From the NCBI RefSeq assembly GCF_004342605.1, contig NZ_SLZL01000007.1, positions 62,001-126,000 on the forward strand: a stretch of DNA of 64,000 bases. Direction: 5' to 3'. The first letter of the stretch is position 1, and each line of letters starts with the position of its first letter. The position numbers were made by a program, and so were the translations under genes. Below are positions 58,156-64,000 of the stretch, piece after piece. The notes under the pieces are model-generated. The model searched no databases. It worked only from the letters and a program-made list of their open reading frames with translations, and was not told where the DNA came from. The stretch comes from Caulobacter sp. BK020. Its GTDB lineage: Bacteria > Pseudomonadota > Alphaproteobacteria > Caulobacterales > Caulobacteraceae.

Positions 58156-58928
58156 GCGCGCGCTCCCAACAGGGCCGCCAGGGGCGGCAGCACGATGGTC
58201 GTGCCTTCCGGAATATTCAGGGGATCATCGACGCCGTTGTAGGCCGCCACGTCGGCCCACAGGGTCGGGTCGCCATAGCCGTCGTCGGCGACCTGGTCGA
58301 AGCGCTTCAGCGGCAGGCCGTCGTTATCAACCGGCATATCGACGGCCGGGGCCTGATCGATGGACTCGCCGTCGAGTTCGGCCGGCGCCTCGAACTGTGG
58401 CGTGACCGGTCGGCTGGGGGCCGGACGCGGTTCGGAATCCTCGACGCGACGCAGGCGCAGGCTGAGCCACGAACGCCGGGGCGCGCCGTCGGCGTTGAAC
58501 CGCTCGAGGCGCTCGGAGACATGCAGCACCACGCCCGGGATGTTCCAGGACTTGCCCCAGATGAACCGGACCGTCGGCGGGGCGGCGAAACCGTCGGCCG
58601 CCACGGCGTTCTCGGTCAGGTCCCACAGCGGCCGGGTCAGGGCGCGGACGTCGTCGTCCTCGGCCGGTCCTCGGCCGTCCTCCGCGGCCGCCGGCGAGCG
58701 GCCTTCGCGAGCGACCTCGACGTCGAACAGCAGGTTCAGGTCGTATTCGGTAACCCCGCCGCCGGTGGCGATCAACGGATCTTCCGAGCGCGCGACGCCG
58801 GTCAGGAAGCCGCCGCCGGCCAGCCGCGTCCGCACCCCGGCCGTGCGGCGCGCCTCGAGGTTCTCCGGATTGAGCAGGCACGAGATCCGCTCGCCGGACC
58901 GTTCCAGCAGGAAGGCTACACGCTCCAT
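58152..58928 (-). CDS. CIS inner-tube/baseplate adaptor with LysM (Afp7-like)
   Basis: 258 residues. The N-terminal part resembles the CIS tube-initiator family (NPENLEARRTAGVRTR, EDPLIATGGGVTEYDLNLLF, WGKSWNIPGVVLHVSERLER). A C-terminal LysM-like unit (FDQVADDGYGDPTLWADVAA to IPEGTTIVLPPL) is typical of Afp7/gp53 proteins. It joins spike hub to inner tube. It overlaps the disordered-protein gene by 13 bases and the spike gene by four, so all are in one transcript. Confidence 0.88.
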   Translation of the reverse strand: MERVAFLLERSGERISCLLNPENLEARRTAGVRTRLAGGGFLTGVARSEDPLIATGGGVTEYDLNLLFDVEVAREGRSPAAAEDGRGPAEDDDVRALTRPLWDLTENAVAADGFAAPPTVRFIWGKSWNIPGVVLHVSERLERFNADGAPRRSWLSLRLRRVEDSEPRPAPSRPVTPQFEAPAELDGESIDQAPAVDMPVDNDGLPLKRFDQVADDGYGDPTLWADVAAYNGVDDPLNIPEGTTIVLPPLAALLGARA

Positions 58929-60397
58929 CGGCCCTCTTCCTGTTCACGAGCCAGCTCCTCCCAGCGCGGCGGCGGAGCGGCGACGCCCTGCGGTGACGCG
59001 AAGGTCGCCGGCGGCAGTCCCGGCCAACGGACTTCCGGCGGCGGATCGGCGAAACGACGCGCGGCGGCCCGCGACGGCGCCGCGCCAGGCGCCGTGAAGT
59101 TCGATCGCTTGGCCCCATCGGCCGCTTCGCCATGCGGGGCATGGGCGGCGTGCTCGACGACCGAAGCCTTGGAAACCCTCGGCTGCGCGATGGACTCGGC
59201 CGGACGGGTAAGGGTTGTCGACTCGTCGTGGTCCTGGCGCGAAAATGCCGCCGGGGGGTCCGGAAATGTCGCCATCTGTGGCTCGAAGCCGGGCACGGAC
59301 GCTCGCCGGGGCGCATGACCGGGCATCCAGTGGGCCCGCAGCGGCGCTGACGTTACCGGCAGGTCGGCAACCGGAGGACGTTCGGCGCCGGATCGCACTT
59401 GGGAGGCGGCGAGCGCCCGGAAGATGGGGCGTCGCCTGCTGGGCAAGGAGGGGCGCACCGCGGCTGTCCCAAGATCTTGGGTCGCCCGCGGGATGGTCCC
59501 GGAAGTTTCGGCGGCAAGGGCGGCGGGTGCGCGCTTCACCGGCTTCGGGCGAGGCGCGAAAAGCCGCGCGATATGCACCGGCCCCTGCACCAATCTTTCC
59601 AGAATCGAGGACGTGCGATCGCGAGATATGGCTGGCGGCCGGACCCCGCCACCGTGGGCTCCAGGGTCAAGAGCCGCCCGCTTCTCGGCGACTGTCCGAA
59701 CCTCGGGATCCAACCCGATCGACGGAGCCTGAAACGACGAAGCTGTCGTCGCCCGTGATCTCTCGACAGGGATGCGCGGCGCATCCCCCAATGCGGCTTG
59801 ACGCACGAGCGCTTCGGAGGCCGCCGTTGCCCGCAACGTCTCCGAGGTTGGTCGACACGACGTGTCAACCTTGACCGACAGCGGCGAACGCGGTCGGCCG
59901 CCGCCGTCGCCGGCGTTCGGCCCAGGCGCTGCACGGGCTGGAGGTTCAGGCCCTACCGCTGGCGACGCAGACGCGAACACCGGCCTTGGTCGCCGCTTCG
60001 GGGCGAGGTCGGGTCGTCGCCAGGTCTCGGAGGGACGTTCTCGCAGCGCCGCCAGGGTCGGGACGACCGCCTCGCGGTGGGACGACGGCCTGACCGGGGC
60101 CGGATCGCGCGAGACCGGCGGCGGCAAGGACTGGGGTTCGGTCGGCGGCCAAGTCGCCGGGTCGCTGTTCAGGGACAAGGGAACCTCGCCCGCCTCGGCC
60201 AACTGAGACGTCCGCTCAGCGACGTGCGCCAGCCAATGGACCGGCGCGCCCGGATACCGTTCGGCCAGGGCGGCCATGACCGGGTTCGGCGCCAGCGCGG
60301 ATTGGTCCTCGGCGGCGCGCTCCAGGACCAGGGCCACGGAACGGGCCAGGGCGGCCATGGCGCTCAGCCAACCCGAAAACAGGCGGCGAAGGACCAT
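58916..60397 (-). CDS. Long Pro/Arg/Ala-rich disordered protein at the Afp6 position
   Basis: 493 residues. The first ~60 residues could be helical and partly folded (LRRLFSGWLSAMAALARSVA, NPVMAALAERYPGAPVHWLA). The rest is Pro-, Ala-, Arg- and Ser-rich with no globular pattern and no known domain. It sits between tube and LysM adaptor, where related loci encode small Afp6-like proteins. Reading continuity through 1.5 kb and tight spacing (3 bases from the tube gene) support it being real. Candidate roles are scaffold, length control or cargo loading; none can be shown here. Confidence 0.7.
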   Translation of the reverse strand: MVLRRLFSGWLSAMAALARSVALVLERAAEDQSALAPNPVMAALAERYPGAPVHWLAHVAERTSQLAEAGEVPLSLNSDPATWPPTEPQSLPPPVSRDPAPVRPSSHREAVVPTLAALRERPSETWRRPDLAPKRRPRPVFASASPAVGPEPPARAAPGPNAGDGGGRPRSPLSVKVDTSCRPTSETLRATAASEALVRQAALGDAPRIPVERSRATTASSFQAPSIGLDPEVRTVAEKRAALDPGAHGGGVRPPAISRDRTSSILERLVQGPVHIARLFAPRPKPVKRAPAALAAETSGTIPRATQDLGTAAVRPSLPSRRRPIFRALAASQVRSGAERPPVADLPVTSAPLRAHWMPGHAPRRASVPGFEPQMATFPDPPAAFSRQDHDESTTLTRPAESIAQPRVSKASVVEHAAHAPHGEAADGAKRSNFTAPGAAPSRAAARRFADPPPEVRWPGLPPATFASPQGVAAPPPRWEELAREQEEGRWSV

Positions 60398-60400
60398 GGC

Positions 60401-60871
60401 TTACGCTCGGGTCAGGGTGTCGAAGGACAGCTTCAGTTCCTCGATCGCCACCTCACGGCCGAGGGCGTCGAAAGACACCCCGCTCCATTCACAGGGCCAG
60501 GCGTTGTCGAGGTTCCAGCGCAGGACCTCGGCCGTACCTTTCACGTCCATCATCGCGATCGAGATGTTGCGGCGGGGCGTGCCGCCAGCCAGGACCTCCT
60601 TGAGCCAGTCCCACAGGGCCGGGGTCTTGGTCAGGCCGTAGCGCAGCGTGACCTCGGCATATTCGACCGGCCCGGGTAGGGTCCGGACGATCTGACCGCT
60701 GCCGGACTCCCGATAGCGGATCGGATGGATCCGCACGCCCAGGCCGAAACACTCCGTGAACCGAACGTCGCCCATCTCGCGGGACGAGAGCATGAAGTTG
60801 TAGTTGCGATAGACGTCGGGGAGCGCGCCGACCTTGGGCGCCGCCGCTGCTTCTTCGGGCTTGTTGGCCAT
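60401..60871 (-). CDS. Contractile tail tube protein (gp19-like)
   Basis: 156 residues of the T4 gp19 / TIGR02241 tube family: DVYRNYNFMLSSREMGDVRF near the start, FGLGVRIHPIRYRESG, VTLRYGLTKTPALWDWLKEV and the end VAIEELKLSFDTLTRA. It forms the inner tube through which cargo is ejected. Only one tube gene is visible, whereas antifeeding-prophage-type loci have two or more. The ATG follows AGAGGA. It lies 25 bases after the sheath gene. Confidence 0.93.
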   Translation of the reverse strand: MANKPEEAAAAPKVGALPDVYRNYNFMLSSREMGDVRFTECFGLGVRIHPIRYRESGSGQIVRTLPGPVEYAEVTLRYGLTKTPALWDWLKEVLAGGTPRRNISIAMMDVKGTAEVLRWNLDNAWPCEWSGVSFDALGREVAIEELKLSFDTLTRA

Positions 60872-60896
60872 GACGGATCCTCTTCAAGGTTGGGGG

Positions 60897-62120
60897 TCAG
60901 GCGGTCTCGACGGTGGATCCGACCGCCGTCTGGCCGATGCGGAAGATGACGAATTCGGCGGGCTTCACCGGCGCGATGCCGATGACCACCACGACCTGGC
61001 CGGCGTCGACCACCTCGGGCGGGTTGGTCTCGGCGTCGCACTTGACGAAGAAGGCGTCCTCGGGCCGGGCTCCCGCCAAGGCGCCCTGACGCCAGAGCAG
61101 GGTCAGGAACGCGCCGACGTCGCGCTGGATGTCCTTCCACAACGGACCGGCGTTGGGCTCGAACACCACCCAGCGGGTGCTGATGGCGATCGATTCCTCA
61201 ATCATGTTGAACAGTCGGCGGACGTTCAGGTAGCGCCAGTTACTGGCGCTGGGGGCCAGGGTCCGGCCCCCCCAGACGCGAACGCCTTCGCGGGTGAAGA
61301 AGCGGATGCAATTGACGCCGACCGGGTTGAGCACGTCCTGCTCGGCCCGCGACAGCATCTGGGTCAATCCCTCGGCGCCCCGGATCGTGACATTGGCCGG
61401 AGCCTTGTGCACGCCACGCTCGCTATCGGTGCGGGCATAGATCCCGGCCATGTGGCCCGAAGGCGGGATCTGGGCCAGGCTATCGGGATCGACGGCGTCG
61501 CGGCCCCGGAGCCAGGGGAAGTAGCAGGCGCCGTAGCCGCCGTCGGAATCCCGCGGCCGAAGACCCGGCTTCGGCCCACGTCCGCGAGGCGTCGCCGGGG
61601 CCGCATCGCCTTCGGCGGCGGGCGTCGCGGAAGGGGCAGCGCTGCCGTCCGCCGCGCGGGTCAAGACTTCGACGTCATCGACGCGAGGCGGGGCGTCCAG
61701 GATCGCCACGCGGTCCTTCAGCGACTCCGCGGCGTCGAGCAGAGCTCCATGCGAAGCCGGATCGGTGCGGCCGGGAGCGGCGATGATGGCGATTTCGTCG
61801 ATCGCCGCCAGGGCGTCCAGCCCCCGCCCCTTGCCGGCGATCGCCCCGTCGGCCTTGATGTTGACGACATAGCAGCGTGAGCCGCCGTTCAGGAAGAAGC
61901 CGTAGACGGCGTTGGCCAGGTCGGTGCCCTTGTCGCCGTCGCGCACGTAGCGTCGCCGAAACTCGCTCCAATTGTTGATCGCCACCGCCTCGTCGAGGAA
62001 GGCGTCGGGGTTCGGCGCCGTCCCGACGAAGCCGGCCGTCGATGTTCCCACCGCCTCGATCGGACGGGTTCCAGAGTCGATCTCCTCGACGTAGACGCCG
62101 GGGCTCAAATAGGACGGCAT
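60897..62120 (-). CDS. Contractile tail sheath protein
   Basis: 407 residues. The N-terminus YLSPGVYVEEIDSGTRPIEA and the C-terminal part (IRFFTREGVRVWGGRTLAPS, NVRRLFNMIEESIAISTRWV, VFEPN, LWRQGALAG) are clear sheath-family marks. The middle carries an unusual Ala/Pro/Gly/Arg-rich insert at about 155-190. Sheath contraction drives the tube into a target. Only one sheath gene is present. The start is one base after the stop of the cap gene. Confidence 0.94.
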   Translation of the reverse strand: MPSYLSPGVYVEEIDSGTRPIEAVGTSTAGFVGTAPNPDAFLDEAVAINNWSEFRRRYVRDGDKGTDLANAVYGFFLNGGSRCYVVNIKADGAIAGKGRGLDALAAIDEIAIIAAPGRTDPASHGALLDAAESLKDRVAILDAPPRVDDVEVLTRAADGSAAPSATPAAEGDAAPATPRGRGPKPGLRPRDSDGGYGACYFPWLRGRDAVDPDSLAQIPPSGHMAGIYARTDSERGVHKAPANVTIRGAEGLTQMLSRAEQDVLNPVGVNCIRFFTREGVRVWGGRTLAPSASNWRYLNVRRLFNMIEESIAISTRWVVFEPNAGPLWKDIQRDVGAFLTLLWRQGALAGARPEDAFFVKCDAETNPPEVVDAGQVVVVIGIAPVKPAEFVIFRIGQTAVGSTVETA

Positions 62121-62121
62121 G

Positions 62122-62805
62122 TCAAATCTCCAGCGGTAGACGAAGGATCACGGGATTGCCGGTCTCGACCTCGCGGTCGATCTCGATCCCGCGGGCGCGA
62201 ACATTGAGGCGCACCGGCGCGCCCTTGCCGCCGACGGGTCCGCGAAGGCGAAAGCGGCCGAACGCATCGGTCTGGGCGGCGCGGTCCACGCCCTCGACGC
62301 ACACCACGGCGCCGGCGACCGGCGTGTCGCCGGGTCCCAGGACCGCCCCCTGGAGCACTCCGAGCTCGCCGGCGTCGATCTTGAGCGGGAAGCGGACCAG
62401 GGCGGCCCGGGCGACCGCCCGCCGCCGCGCGATCGAGACCGTGGCCCGCAGCACAAAACCGGGTCCCGGCGGCAGGTCCAAGTCAGCGCAGAGCTTCAGC
62501 GCGTCACGATCCAGCGCCACTTCAGCCTCGTCATACTCCATGGCCGCGAACATCAACGCCATGGCGCCGGTCTGTTCGATGATGGGATCGGCGGCGCGCA
62601 CCGTGACGAGGTAGTCGGCGGTCAAGATCAGGGGCGGCGCGATCGCGCGGGGCGTCGCCTGGGGGGCCAAGCTGATCAGGCGGAGGTCTACCCCTTCGCC
62701 GCAATCGCGATCGCCAAGGGACCGGGCGACGACGGCTCGCCCCGGCAGGACCGTCTGGGTCCAGCCGATCAGATCCCGCGTCGTTTCCTCCAGCCCCTCG
62801 GTCAT
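62122..62805 (-). CDS. Pvc16/DUF4255-like cap protein with CarboxypepD-regulatory-like domain
   Basis: 227 residues. The N-terminal part shows the Pvc16-type pattern ending in PPLILTADYLVTVRAADPII followed by a helix (TGAMALMFAA), as in tail-terminator proteins of injection systems. From about residue 145, VLQGAVLGPGDTPVAGAVVC and TDAFGRFRLRG are a carboxypeptidase-regulatory-like beta sandwich. The ATG at 62805 is chosen; an earlier in-frame start adds nine residues. It is the first gene of the operon. Cap/terminator role is inferred from family and place. Confidence 0.7.
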   Translation of the reverse strand: MTEGLEETTRDLIGWTQTVLPGRAVVARSLGDRDCGEGVDLRLISLAPQATPRAIAPPLILTADYLVTVRAADPIIEQTGAMALMFAAMEYDEAEVALDRDALKLCADLDLPPGPGFVLRATVSIARRRAVARAALVRFPLKIDAGELGVLQGAVLGPGDTPVAGAVVCVEGVDRAAQTDAFGRFRLRGPVGGKGAPVRLNVRARGIEIDREVETGNPVILRLPLEI

Positions 62806-63308
62806 TCCGGCCACCCCTCGGGTACAACCCAAAGACGTCTCGCCCTACTTAGGCCCAGTTTTGCAAAAATAGGAAGATCATATTTCATCGTTTTTTGAGA
62901 GAAACGTGCTTTTCAAGATAATTTTCACATCACATCATGATATGAAATTTCTGAAATATCGCAAATACAGGATCTCGCGGAGCGACGATTACTTATCGTT
63001 GCCCGTTTTCTTTCCTGATTTTTTTACCTAAACTCGTATAATAAATGTAATATGGCGAAATGGTCGTTTTTAACTGCGATCAGAATGCGCCCAGCACCTA
63101 AAAGACACGTCTAAAATTACCTTCCAGAAATCAGAACAAACGCGGGGGTTGCGCCAAATCGACATTGGAAGGCCTAGGCCAGCCTTGAAGCCCGCGCGAG
63201 ATCATTGAGCAGCGGACCTTCGGTGATGGGCGAGCCTTGGCGACGCCCCAGGACCACCGCCCTCCGACGCGAAGACCGCGGCTGGGCCCATGGGCTCCGG
63301 AGCCGTCC
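62806..63308. other. AT-rich promoter region of the CIS locus
   Basis: 503 bases without a gene. From about 62850 to 63125 the sequence is strikingly AT-rich (T- and A-runs, GAAATTTC at 62944, ATCATGAT at 62934) against a very GC-rich background. It should hold the promoter for the minus-strand injection-system operon and perhaps silencer or activator sites. From about 63130 to 63308 composition returns to GC-rich and I see nothing there. Confidence 0.6.
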
Positions 63309-64000
63309 TCACGCTCGGTTCTCCTCTCGCCAATAGAAGTAGAGCAGCACCGCCATCGCACCGGCCAGCGGGTGCCAGAGGATTCCGTGCGGCTGGAAGA
63401 AGTCCTTGGGGTGGCACATCGGCCCGTCGGTCTGCGACAGCGCCCAGAATACGGTCGCCGCAATGATGCACCCCACCGCCAACCACCACAGCAGGATGGT
63501 CAGCCACCTGCCTTGCCAGGGTTTTCCGTCGCGCACGCAGGCGACGATCTCCAGCGCCAGGTACGCCGCCACCAAGGCGATGATCAGGATCAGCGACTTG
63601 AACTCCCACTGCCAAAGGGCGTGGATGATCAGGAACACCACGACAGTGATCGGATAGAAAACCCAGAACACCCAGTCGGCGGGAACCAGGCGGCGCAAGG
63701 TGTAGAACACCAGGAAGGCGGCATAGACGTACATCGACAGGCCATCGAAGTTTCCCGCCCAGCCGACGATGGAGGCGTGGAACCACATGCTGCCCAAACC
63801 CAGGAACAGCACCGCGAAGACGTACAGGTCGGCGATGAAGTTGTCGGACCGCATGACGTTCTCGCCGCCCGCGCCATCCTTGCGATCCAGATAGATCATG
63901 AAGGCCACCAGGCCGGCCGTTAGGATCGAGTAGAGATTGAACCAGGTGTTGACCGGCTGCCGGACGCCACGGACATGCGCGATGACGTCGGCCGGGTCGA
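63309..64000 (-). CDS. Ceramidase-like integral membrane hydrolase (5' end outside window)
   Basis: The frame is open through the right edge of the window, so only the C-terminal 230 or so codons are seen. They carry RQPVNTWFNLYSIL near the edge, FHASIVGWAGNFDGLSMYVY and the later QPHGILWHPLAGAMAVL, with His, Ser, Asp and paired His as in alkaline ceramidases and the CREST membrane-hydrolase superfamily. Six or seven transmembrane segments are visible. Caulobacter-type bacteria can make sphingolipids, so a lipid substrate is plausible. An ATG or GTG around 63897-63908 would truncate the conserved first helix and is rejected. Confidence 0.75.
   Translation of the reverse strand, partial: DPADVIAHVRGVRQPVNTWFNLYSILTAGLVAFMIYLDRKDGAGGENVMRSDNFIADLYVFAVLFLGLGSMWFHASIVGWAGNFDGLSMYVYAAFLVFYTLRRLVPADWVFWVFYPITVVVFLIIHALWQWEFKSLILIIALVAAYLALEIVACVRDGKPWQGRWLTILLWWLAVGCIIAATVFWALSQTDGPMCHPKDFFQPHGILWHPLAGAMAVLLYFYWREENRA

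Noticed and set aside
48751..62805. Type VI secretion system
   Set aside because: No TssJ/L/M membrane complex, Hcp-type naming pattern, ClpV or TssA; LysM adaptor, Pvc16-like cap and gp19-type tube point to an eCIS-like system.
48751..62805. Prophage remnant
   Set aside because: No integrase, terminase, portal, capsid or lysis genes and no attachment-site repeats were seen.

Overview
The window reads as the chromosome of a Caulobacter-like alphaproteobacterium (Caulobacteraceae is my inference). Coding GC is very high, so almost every antisense frame is open. The gene content fits: a large TonB-dependent receptor for plant polysaccharide, oxidative (Weimberg-type) pentose metabolism, many hybrid histidine kinases, two matches to the alphaproteobacterial EcfG/sigma-T promoter, and a ceramidase-like gene at the right edge. 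I see no rRNA, tRNA, CRISPR array, insertion sequence, integrase or phage capsid gene.

1-13.5 kb is an arabinan/arabinose locus on the + strand. It holds the end of a sugar 1-dehydrogenase, an alpha-ketoglutarate-semialdehyde dehydrogenase, a four-gene CUT1 ABC importer overlapping gene-to-gene, a cytoplasmic GH51 arabinofuranosidase, a TonB receptor, an exported GH43 endo-arabinanase and an exported aldose 1-epimerase. An 11-bp site TNGTCNGACNA, matching the FadR/GntR operator pattern, lies upstream of three of these transcription units. 13.6-15.5 kb is an ArsR-headed minus-strand operon (ArsR, AHSA1/SRPBCC, small membrane protein, two DUF1801 proteins) with an inverted-repeat operator. 15.6-22.4 kb holds a second semialdehyde dehydrogenase, the helicase HrpB, an amino-acid permease and a glyoxalase-II-like hydrolase.

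22.4-43.4 kb is rich in signalling and stress genes. A response regulator/kinase pair is flanked by two exported EF-hand proteins. A single-ORF EgtB-EgtD fusion for ergothioneine synthesis lies behind an EcfG-type promoter. Next come a seven-PAS hybrid kinase with a translationally linked response regulator, a Nu-class-like glutathione transferase, and a giant 1944-residue kinase with nine 92-residue HAMP-type repeats, coupled to a second hybrid kinase and also preceded by an EcfG-type promoter. 43.5-47.7 kb is an Mla phospholipid-transport operon (mlaA-C-D-E-F plus a small exported protein).

48.7-62.8 kb is the most unusual part: a compact minus-strand locus for a contractile injection system (CIS). 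It encodes a Pvc16-like cap, sheath, tube, a long disordered protein, LysM hub/tube-baseplate adaptor, VgrG-like spike, a PAAR-like tip, gp25, a baseplate-J protein fused to a predicted beta-propeller, and tail protein I. These are followed by two tandem-duplicated membrane proteins with a cytoplasmic domain, one transmembrane helix and periplasmic PASTA domains, then a multispanning HExxH membrane protein and an anchored Cys-rich protein. No AAA+ ATPase, tape measure or fibre gene is recognisable, although both ends of the locus lie inside the window. I read this as a possibly membrane-docked CIS rather than a released particle or a prophage; that is inference. The window ends in the 3' part of a ceramidase-like membrane hydrolase gene.
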